DNA of 49,823 nt, taken from positions 1 to 49,823 of the forward strand of contig NZ_FNVP01000017.1 in NCBI RefSeq assembly GCF_900108015.1, written 5' to 3'. Position 1 is the stretch's first letter, and each line of letters starts with the position of its first letter. The position numbers and the translations under genes were made by a program. Of the stretch, positions 42,851 to 49,823 are shown piece after piece. The notes under the pieces were generated by a model. It was given only the letters and a program-made list of their open reading frames with translations. It did not search any database and was not told the origin of the DNA. Source of the stretch: Flavobacterium urumqiense (GTDB lineage: Bacteria; Bacteroidota; Bacteroidia; Flavobacteriales; Flavobacteriaceae).

Positions 42851-43135
42851 TTATGCTTTCTTAGCGCAACACTTTTTCCCTTCGGCTTTAGCCATTGTGG
42901 CATCACATTTTTTACCTTCTGTTTGCGCCATTTTTGTATCGCATTTTTTTCCTTCGGCTTTGCATTTGGCTTGACATTTTTCTACTTCTGCCGCAGTCAT
43001 TACTTTTATATTAGAATCTGCTTTAGCACAGCATGATTCTTTTTTAGCTTTTTCTTTTACATCAGGCTTGGTTTCTTGGGCACCTACGGTGATTGTAAAT
43101 AAAGCCATAGCTAAAAGGACACCTATTTTTTTCAT
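42851..43135 (-). CDS. Small secreted Cys/Lys-rich repeat protein
   Basis: A 94-residue protein with a signal peptide (1-19, ending VGAQ). The mature part is short, basic and carries 8 cysteines. It includes an imperfect triplicated unit of about 12 residues: AEGKKCDTKMAQ, TEGKKCDATMAK, AEGKKCCAKKA, after ESCCAKADS and EKCQAKCK. A metal- or redox-binding periplasmic peptide is plausible, but no family is recognised. No neighbour with a related role; it sits between a hotdog gene and the giant adhesin-like gene. Confidence 0.7.
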   Translation of the reverse strand: MKKIGVLLAMALFTITVGAQETKPDVKEKAKKESCCAKADSNIKVMTAAEVEKCQAKCKAEGKKCDTKMAQTEGKKCDATMAKAEGKKCCAKKA

Positions 43136-43284
43136 TTTTATTTTAATTAAAATTATATTTTTATTTTATTTGGATGTTAATCTGCAACGTTTATCAAATA
43201 TAATAAGAATAATCAATATCCATTTTAAAATTATGATTAATATTTACTTAAGTCATTAATCTTTACTTATCTGGCATAAATTAT

Positions 43285-46200
43285 TTACCGGATAATTATT
43301 TTTTTACTAAAAACTCCTTTCGTAGTCTTAACTTTAACAATATAGGCTCCTGATGGTACATTTTTTATTGGAATTTGAATGGTATTTTGTTTTTGTTCTT
43401 CTAAGTCCCAATTGGTGATGGATTGACCCAATAAATTGAAAAGAAATACTTTATTTACTGTTGCGTCTGTAAAGTTGTTCTTTATGTTTAGGATTTTAGC
43501 ATTATTTGTGAAATAAATCAGAATGCTTTCAGGTGAAGTAAAATCATCTGCTTTAAGTGTTTTATCTGCGAATCGTAAGGAGAATCTGTTGCTATATTCT
43601 CCAATCGCAAGTGAAATTTTAAAATCAATTCCCCTTAGCGAATGGTATATACCAGTTAGGTCGTCATACAAATAAATTTTAGTGGTGTTAGGCATGTTTT
43701 CTAAAGCATCAATTTTTATAGTACTTAAACCCGCATTGGCAATTGTAATATGTAAGGGAATTATTTGGGTATCATCAAAATTTGGAACTCCTTGAATTAC
43801 AAACTGGCTATTGCTAATCACCCAACACATGTCATCTCCATCCAAATCAAAAATTGGAGCATCATAACCAATATCAAATTGATTTGTGGTATTTGGATCT
43901 GCTCCAACTAGTATTTGTCTATGTGCACCAATTGAGGAATCAAAACCCAGTCTGATTTTTGATCTTGTATCTGTATCTTTTGTTGTAGATGCACCCGTAG
44001 TTTTCATAAACACGGAGTTGGCAATGCTTTCTTTCATAAATGCTCGCTGCGTATTTTTAAAAATTAATGCGCCTCCATTAACTGTTGTCTGAACTCCAAT
44101 TGCTGGTACAGAATCATCTACATAAGCATCCACAAAAAATCCTTGTGCCACTGGTATATAACGTTGGGGTTTTCTCGTCCCAGAGGTGCCAGAATTTGCA
44201 ATTAAAGGGTCATCTGATTTTGCAACAACACCTCCGATAAAGGAATAAGTTCCATAGCCTCCTACGTATTCAGCCAAAAAGTGATTGTCTGTTACACCAA
44301 AGTGATCCCAAAAATAAAGCGCACCGTTGAAAACATTTTCAGCATTTGTACAACCACTGCAATCACGCAAGTTATCTTTTATAAACTGATCAGCATCAAG
44401 AGCAGAAGGGTAGGGATTTCCAACTAAATAGGTTTGATCTTTACCTAAAGTTAAAGAGATAGTTCCCGAATTAGGTTTGCCTGTAAATACATAATTTTGT
44501 GTTACACTAACTGCTGCGGTTCCGCCAGTTCCTTTCATGGTAAATCCTTCTCCAATTTTTATTGATCCGGCACTTCCAATAGCTTTCCACTGATAATAAT
44601 TTAGTAATGAATCAGCCAACAAAGGAGAATTGAAGGCAAATAACCAACGATTACTTATTGTTATTGGACTTGTCAGTGCTCCATCTGCAGAAAAAGCACC
44701 ATCAACATATGAAATAGCACTAGGGCTAAAATTAAATACATCTGTAAAAGTGTTTGTCATTGATGTTCCATCTTTCAAAACATTTGCAATAGAATAATCT
44801 ATATTATTGGAACTTACTGGTGACGACCAATAATTATAATTGAAACTATTTTTTTGACCTTGTTGGTCTCTCAATAATTTTGCTGCGCCACCAATTGGAT
44901 TAGCTCCTGTTCCTGACTGAACTAGTTGGGCTTCTCCGGTTAATCGTAAATCACCTTTTGTTAAAGTCAAGTTATTCAAAACGGTTAATTCAAAGCCATC
45001 AGCTACACTTATTCCTTTGGCTACAGCCGAATTATTTGTAGTTAAATTATAAAAAGTTTCTTTAGTTTTAATTCCAGCATTTATAGTCTGAATTTGATTT
45101 GAAGTTGCGCCATTAAAGGTTATCGTTCCTATTCCAGGAGTAAACACCCCACTGTTTTTCCAGTCGCGACTGATATATAAATCAGAAACACTAGATGGAG
45201 CCATATTAACAGCTGCTCCGCTTGCAATAATTATATCTTGTGCACTGGCAATATTGCTATATGCTGCGGCATAAGGAGATGTTGATGGGTTTATGAATGG
45301 CATTCCAAAACTTCCTGAAGGATTTGTTGGAATCTGCGCATCTATTGTACTTGATGGCAATCCACCAGCCCAATTGTGACAGTCAAACCAATCGGAGCTT
45401 ACTAAACCAGTCCATAAACCTGGAGTTCCGTCTAGTACGGTTACTATTGCTGACCCGTTTAAATCTATTGGTTTTGCAGGATTACAATTTGCATCACTCA
45501 ATCCTGTAACAGTATATGTTTTGTTTGCCGTTAAGCCAGTTAAAGTAAAAACGTAAGGGTTTGCGGATGTAGTCACCGTTGTTGGTGTTACGCCATCAGA
45601 ATAGGTTATCGTCCAGGGAGCTTTTCCAGTTAATGAAATACTAAAATTAGCTGAATCTCCATAACAAATGGTTTGGCTAGTTCCTAAGTTTGCAGTAGGT
45701 CTTGGATTTACGGTTACTTTTACCGTTTTTACCGTTCCCAAACAGCCTTTTGATGTAGGTGTAAAAGTATAAATTGCTGTTCCTGATGATGTTCCAGTAG
45801 TTTTTAAATTTTGTGTGATGCTATTTGTTAATACACCAACGGAATTTGCCACTGCGCCAGTTACTCCTGTTTGAACTACGCTCCATATATATGTAGTTCC
45901 AGTTTCAGTACTTGATAGTGAGATATTTGTTGATTCTTCTGAACAGATCGTGGTGTCTGAAGAGGTTATAATTGGTAGTTGATTTACTACTACAGTAACA
46001 TATACGGTTCCTAAAGGGCCAAAACTGGTACAACCATTAAGGAAAGATGTTACTGCATAGGTAGTTGTTTTAATTGGTGATACTGATGTACTTGCAGTAT
46101 TACTAACAACATTTCCCATATTGTCGACCCATTGTGTTGCTATTGTTGTAGATGGTGCCTCTGGGATTGTAATGTTGTCTATAGCCCATGAACTGGCTCC

Positions 46201-49200
46201 CACACCATGATAGTTGAATCGTATTCTTAAGTTTGCTTGATTCAGGTAGGCACTCAAATTAATAGCTGGTTCAGGAGGAAAGGCAGTGTATGGGGTTCGA
46301 GTGCTTGCACCATTGTATTCCACCAATGTGGTGTTATAAGAAAAACCACCATCAAAAGAAAGTTCGATTTTGACCCATGCTCCTGCTAATAAATTGAAAG
46401 CATGATCAAATTTTAATTCTGGATTTAATAAACCAAAAGTATTAAAAACGGGCGTTTCTAACACGGAATTCAAATTACCGTTTGCAATAGCAAATTTACC
46501 AACAGAGGTATAGTTTATACCAGAATAGGTACCTCCATTCGTGGCGCTTAATTGAAATGGATACGGATTTGTATTACTGGAACCTGCATTTAAACAATTT
46601 CCACACCCATCTGCCAGCCATCCAGTAGGGTTGGAGTTACTAAATGCACCCCCTGATGCTAAATTTTGACTCGTAGCATACCCGCTTACTGAAAATAAAA
46701 CGGATGAATTGCCATTGCATATTGTTGAAGGTGTAGCAGTTACGGGAGATGGTTTTATATTTGGAATGACAATAACCTCTGCCGAAGCTGAATAAACCAC
46801 CGGACAGGTATTTAATCCATTTGTTAACACAACTCTATATTTTGTAGTCTCAGTTAAACCTGAATAATTATATTCTGTTATGCCACCACTGCCTGCTATT
46901 GTTGACCATGAAGTTCCCGCTGTTATCGATTTTTCCCATCGAGCAACGGTACCAGTATTGCCACTTAAGTATAAAGTGCCACTGGCTAGTTGACAACCTG
47001 TGGCCGTACTACTTCCCCCTGATAGGTTTGAAAAAGTAATTACGCCTTCTATAGGGACCGCTTTAATCAAAACAGTCGCTGTTATTTGTGTTCCCGTGCA
47101 ACCACTGGATATTGGGGTAATGGTGAAGGTTATGGTTTGATCGAAAGGGGTATTATTAGTTAAATATCCGCTGATATCTCCACTTCCGCTGATTGCAATT
47201 CCAGTTACATTGGTTGTATTATTTCTAGTCCAATTGAAAGTTGATGAGCCTACACTACCAGATAAGGCTACATTTAATAGCTGAGTTTCTGAACATATTG
47301 TCTGCGATGCTGGAGTTGCCACTGCATTAGGAGTTGGATTCACTGTAATTGTAGCTGTACCAGTTTGTGCTTGTGAGCAAATGGTTAAACTGTCATCCTT
47401 AACGCTCACCAAATTATAAATAAATGTTCCTGCGGTGGCTGTTGGAGCTGCAACTGTTACGGAACTTCCGCTAATAGTAGTTACGGTTAAATTACTACCT
47501 CCATTAACATTATAAGTAAAAGTATAAGGCGCAGTTCCAGCTGCTCCGGTAAAGGTAACATTTGGAACTGTTGCATTGTTACATACCGTGGTTGTGCCAC
47601 TGATATTTGCTGTTGGCAAAGGATTAATGGTAATAGTAGCTGTTCCACCTTGTATTTGTGAGCAAGTAGTTGTACTTGAATCTTGAACACTTATTAACGT
47701 ATAAATAAATGTTCCTGCGGTGGTTGTTGGGGCTGGAACTGTTACTGAACTTCCACTAGTTGTAGTTACCGTTAGATTACCTCCACTATTTATTTTGTAG
47801 GTAAAAGTATAAGGTGCAGTTCCAGCTGCTCCTGTAAAAGTAACATTTGGCGATATTGCATTTTTACATACTGCAGTTGTTCCACTAATACTTGCTGTTG
47901 GAAGAGGATTTACAGTAATTATTGCTGTACCAGTTTGTGCCTGTGAGCAATTAGATGAAATAGCATCTTTAACGCTCACCAAATTATAAATAAATGTTCC
48001 TGCGGTGGCTGTCGGAGCTGCAACTGTTACTGAACTTCCGCTAATAGTAGTTACGGTTAAATTACTTCCTCCATTAATATTATAAGTAAAAGTGTAAGGT
48101 GCAGTTCCAGCTGCTCCAGTAAAAATAACATTTGGTGCTGTTACATTTTTGCATACTGCGATGGTTCCACTAATACCTGCTGTTGGCAGAGGATTTACTA
48201 TAATTGTTACTGTACCAGTTTGTGCTTGTGAGCAGTTTGTTGAACTTGCATCTAGAACACTTACTAACGTATAAATAAATGTTCCTGCGGTGGTCGTTGG
48301 GGCTGGAATTGTTACTGAACTTCCACTAGTTGTAGTTACCGTTAAAGTACCTCCACTATTTATTTTGTACGTAAAAGTATAAGGAGCAGTTCCAGCTGCT
48401 GCTGTAAAGGTAACATTTGGCGGTATTGCATTTTTACATACTGCCGTTGTGCCACTAATACTTGCTGTTGGAAGAGGATTTACTGTAATTGTTGCTGTAC
48501 CTGTTTGTGCCTGTGAGCAATTTGATGAAGTAGCATCCTTGATGCTCACCAAATTATAAATAAATGAACCCGCTGTTCCCGTTGGCGCTGTCACTGTTAC
48601 TGAAGAATTCAACCCAGTTGTAGTTATTGTTAAATTACTACCGCTATTTATTTTATATATAAAGGTATAAGGTGCAGTTCCTGCTGCCCCCGTGAAGGTG
48701 ATATTAGGAGCTGTTGCATCCTTGCATACTGCAATAGTTCCACTAATAGTTGCTGTTGGCAAAGGATTTACTGTAATTGTAGCTGTACCAGTTTGTGCTT
48801 GTGAGCAAATGGTTGAACTGGCATCCTTAACGCTCTTCAAATTATAAATAAATGTTCCTGCGGTGGCTGTTTGGGCTGGAACTGTTATTGAACTTCCGCT
48901 AGAAGTAGTTGCAGTTAAATTACTTCCTCCATTAATATTATAAGTAAAAGTATAGGGCGCAGTTCCAGCTGATCCTGTAAAAGTAACGTTTGGAACTGTT
49001 GCATCTTTACATACCACAGTTGTGCCACTGATATTTGCTGTTGGCACAGGATTAACGGTTAAGGTAATAATATTCGATGTTAGAGTTCCGCATGAACCTG
49101 TAATTATACATTTATACTTAGCGGCATTTAAAGTTGTGACTGATACAAAATTTAGTGCGGAATTAGTTTCTCCAGAAATATTTGCATAGTTGTTCCCACT

Positions 49201-49823
49201 TGTGTTTATCTGCCATTGATACGTTAAGTTTGCTCCGTTTGCAGCCACTGTAGTTGTAACACTACTTCCTACGCAGATTGTCGTGCTTGTTGGCTGAGAA
49301 GTGATAATTGTAATTTCATTTATAGTTATTGCTTGGAATGAACTTGGTGTTCCATTACATCCCGTTACAGTATAAATAATGTTGGCCGTACCTGCTGATA
49401 TGCCTGTTACTAATCCTGTTGCTGCATTTACTGTAGCAAATGATGTATTGCTGCTGCTCCATGCTCCTGTTCCGCCACCAAGTACAACCCCATTTGAAGT
49501 GTAAGTTGCAGTTGCCCCTATACAAAGAGTTGTTGTTCCTATTACTGAAGTTATGGTTGCGTTTGGATTAACCGTGATCGCCTGCAACTTACTTGCTGGC
49601 CCATTACAACCTGTAATGGTAAAAATAATATTGGCTGTTCCCGCGCTTACTGCTGTTATCAATCCGCTTGAAGTAACGGTCGCAACTGCTGTGTTGCTGC
49701 TACTCCATGCGCCTGTTCCACCACCAAGTACTACTCCGTTTGCAGTGTAGGTTGCTGTTGCACCAATACAAAGTGGTGTTGTTCCTGCTACCGATGTAAT
49801 GCTCGAATTTGGAGTAATGGTTA
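43285..49823 (-). CDS. Giant T9SS-exported Ig-like repeat protein (partial, 5' end outside window)
   Basis: The frame is open from the window edge, giving at least 2178 residues. From N to C: BIG2-type repeats (AWSSSNTxxATV ... GTANII), a PKD/Ig-like module, six tandem Ig-like units of about 95 residues, further Ig-like units, an Ig/MAM-like block (GAWVKIELSFDGGFSYNT), the SDWFDCHNWAGGLPSS segment, and a final beta-rich region ending in a T9SS type A sorting domain (VFLFNLLGQ ... IPSGAYIVKVKTTKG-like, KKIIIR). It is probably a surface adhesin or matrix protein exported by type IX secretion. An apparent start at 49662 is a TTG inside the gene, not the true start. Confidence 0.92.
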   Translation of the reverse strand, partial: TITPNSSITSVAGTTPLCIGATATYTANGVVLGGGTGAWSSSNTAVATVTSSGLITAVSAGTANIIFTITGCNGPASKLQAITVNPNATITSVIGTTTLCIGATATYTSNGVVLGGGTGAWSSSNTSFATVNAATGLVTGISAGTANIIYTVTGCNGTPSSFQAITINEITIITSQPTSTTICVGSSVTTTVAANGANLTYQWQINTSGNNYANISGETNSALNFVSVTTLNAAKYKCIITGSCGTLTSNIITLTVNPVPTANISGTTVVCKDATVPNVTFTGSAGTAPYTFTYNINGGSNLTATTSSGSSITVPAQTATAGTFIYNLKSVKDASSTICSQAQTGTATITVNPLPTATISGTIAVCKDATAPNITFTGAAGTAPYTFIYKINSGSNLTITTTGLNSSVTVTAPTGTAGSFIYNLVSIKDATSSNCSQAQTGTATITVNPLPTASISGTTAVCKNAIPPNVTFTAAAGTAPYTFTYKINSGGTLTVTTTSGSSVTIPAPTTTAGTFIYTLVSVLDASSTNCSQAQTGTVTIIVNPLPTAGISGTIAVCKNVTAPNVIFTGAAGTAPYTFTYNINGGSNLTVTTISGSSVTVAAPTATAGTFIYNLVSVKDAISSNCSQAQTGTAIITVNPLPTASISGTTAVCKNAISPNVTFTGAAGTAPYTFTYKINSGGNLTVTTTSGSSVTVPAPTTTAGTFIYTLISVQDSSTTTCSQIQGGTATITINPLPTANISGTTTVCNNATVPNVTFTGAAGTAPYTFTYNVNGGSNLTVTTISGSSVTVAAPTATAGTFIYNLVSVKDDSLTICSQAQTGTATITVNPTPNAVATPASQTICSETQLLNVALSGSVGSSTFNWTRNNTTNVTGIAISGSGDISGYLTNNTPFDQTITFTITPISSGCTGTQITATVLIKAVPIEGVITFSNLSGGSSTATGCQLASGTLYLSGNTGTVARWEKSITAGTSWSTIAGSGGITEYNYSGLTETTKYRVVLTNGLNTCPVVYSASAEVIVIPNIKPSPVTATPSTICNGNSSVLFSVSGYATSQNLASGGAFSNSNPTGWLADGCGNCLNAGSSNTNPYPFQLSATNGGTYSGINYTSVGKFAIANGNLNSVLETPVFNTFGLLNPELKFDHAFNLLAGAWVKIELSFDGGFSYNTTLVEYNGASTRTPYTAFPPEPAINLSAYLNQANLRIRFNYHGVGASSWAIDNITIPEAPSTTIATQWVDNMGNVVSNTASTSVSPIKTTTYAVTSFLNGCTSFGPLGTVYVTVVVNQLPIITSSDTTICSEESTNISLSSTETGTTYIWSVVQTGVTGAVANSVGVLTNSITQNLKTTGTSSGTAIYTFTPTSKGCLGTVKTVKVTVNPRPTANLGTSQTICYGDSANFSISLTGKAPWTITYSDGVTPTTVTTSANPYVFTLTGLTANKTYTVTGLSDANCNPAKPIDLNGSAIVTVLDGTPGLWTGLVSSDWFDCHNWAGGLPSSTIDAQIPTNPSGSFGMPFINPSTSPYAAAYSNIASAQDIIIASGAAVNMAPSSVSDLYISRDWKNSGVFTPGIGTITFNGATSNQIQTINAGIKTKETFYNLTTNNSAVAKGISVADGFELTVLNNLTLTKGDLRLTGEAQLVQSGTGANPIGGAAKLLRDQQGQKNSFNYNYWSSPVSSNNIDYSIANVLKDGTSMTNTFTDVFNFSPSAISYVDGAFSADGALTSPITISNRWLFAFNSPLLADSLLNYYQWKAIGSAGSIKIGEGFTMKGTGGTAAVSVTQNYVFTGKPNSGTISLTLGKDQTYLVGNPYPSALDADQFIKDNLRDCSGCTNAENVFNGALYFWDHFGVTDNHFLAEYVGGYGTYSFIGGVVAKSDDPLIANSGTSGTRKPQRYIPVAQGFFVDAYVDDSVPAIGVQTTVNGGALIFKNTQRAFMKESIANSVFMKTTGASTTKDTDTRSKIRLGFDSSIGAHRQILVGADPNTTNQFDIGYDAPIFDLDGDDMCWVISNSQFVIQGVPNFDDTQIIPLHITIANAGLSTIKIDALENMPNTTKIYLYDDLTGIYHSLRGIDFKISLAIGEYSNRFSLRFADKTLKADDFTSPESILIYFTNNAKILNIKNNFTDATVNKVFLFNLLGQSITNWDLEEQKQNTIQIPIKNVPSGAYIVKVKTTKGVFSKKIIIR
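47336..49048 (-). repeat. Six tandem Ig-like coding repeats (about 285 bp each) with ABAB order
   Basis: Unit boundaries fall at 47336, 47621, 47906, 48191, 48476 and 48764, ending 49048: five units of 285 bp and one (48476-48763) of 288 bp. Each encodes PLPTAxISGT..CK ... CSQAQTGTATITVN. Units at 47336 and 47906 are nearly identical to each other, as are those at 47621 and 48191, while neighbours differ more. This points to duplication of a two-unit block of 570 bp. Confidence 0.9.
49330..49823 (-). repeat. BIG2-type tandem repeats (about 243 bp) running off the window edge
   Basis: Two copies of a segment encoding VVLGGGTGAWSSSNT ... AGTANII ... GCNG start about 243 bp (81 residues) apart. 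The upstream copy reaches the window edge, so the array continues outside. Confidence 0.8.

Noticed and set aside
47336..49048. CRISPR-like regular spacing of similar segments
   Set aside because: The repeats are 285 bp, in frame, coding for Ig-like domains and without unique spacers. They are protein repeats.
49660..49662. Start codon of the giant gene at a TTG
   Set aside because: The frame continues upstream to the window edge with the same Ig-like repeat (AWSSSNT ... SSGL), so this is an internal codon and the gene is truncated by the window.

Overview
The window is AT-rich chromosomal DNA from a Bacteroidota bacterium, almost certainly a Flavobacterium or close relative. The evidence is a type IX secretion (T9SS) C-terminal sorting domain on a giant Ig-repeat protein, TAnnTTTG-type -7 promoter boxes with no clear Shine-Dalgarno sequences, the parA-parB-DUF5683-dapB-lepB-wbqC gene order, and family variants typical of the phylum in FolD, MutL, Nif3 and LepB. 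Most of the window is core chromosome. There is no prophage, IS element, CRISPR array or defence island.

Layout. 1-3.3 kb: ffh, folD, a DUF1801 gene and a 54-residue membrane peptide gene, largely separated by terminators. 3.3-7.1 kb (minus): rluF, an alpha/beta hydrolase, and the pair nif3 plus a Cys-free relative of the C4 zinc-ribbon coiled-coil proteins. 7.1-9 kb (plus): lpxK overlapping a purine nucleoside phosphorylase gene. 9-16.8 kb (minus): a TPR hybrid histidine kinase, gapA, lipA, a TonB-like protein, an ECF sigma factor, a membrane glycosyltransferase and a PaiB-like protein. 16.9-23.4 kb (minus): a tightly packed run recF, rhodanese-thioredoxin lipoprotein, DUF2461, glycosyltransferase, asnB, murB. 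23.6-25.2 kb (plus): a membrane TPR protein and ribH. 25.3-25.8 kb: a ferritin-like DUF892 gene. 26.1-30.7 kb (plus): mutL, two rhomboid proteases and a membrane EEP-family hydrolase. 30.7-36.1 kb (minus): parA, parB, DUF5683, dapB, lepB, wbqC. Then come tRNA-Pro(UGG) and trxB. 37.8-42.1 kb: a PadR-PspC-DUF2807 envelope module plus a DUF4870 gene. 42.3-43.1 kb: a DUF4442 hotdog gene and a Cys/Lys-rich secreted peptide. 43.3 kb to the end: the giant T9SS-exported repeat protein, cut at the window edge.

How the genes work together: the plausible functional groups are chromosome segregation and envelope biogenesis (parAB, lepB, lpxK, murB, dapB), protein targeting (ffh, lepB, T9SS cargo), thiol redox (trxB and the thioredoxin fusion), and PadR-controlled envelope sensing.

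The most interesting observations are these: an ABAB higher-order tandem repeat inside the giant Ig protein; a MutL whose endonuclease motif is degraded; a zinc-ribbon family protein with no cysteine; a perfect 26-bp palindrome between nif3 and lpxK; terminators that abut start codons; several TTG starts; and imperfect inverted repeats made of AAAGT/TTTGA-like words in many intergenic gaps. I did not find a clear new defence or mobile system. Family names come from reading motifs; no database search was run.
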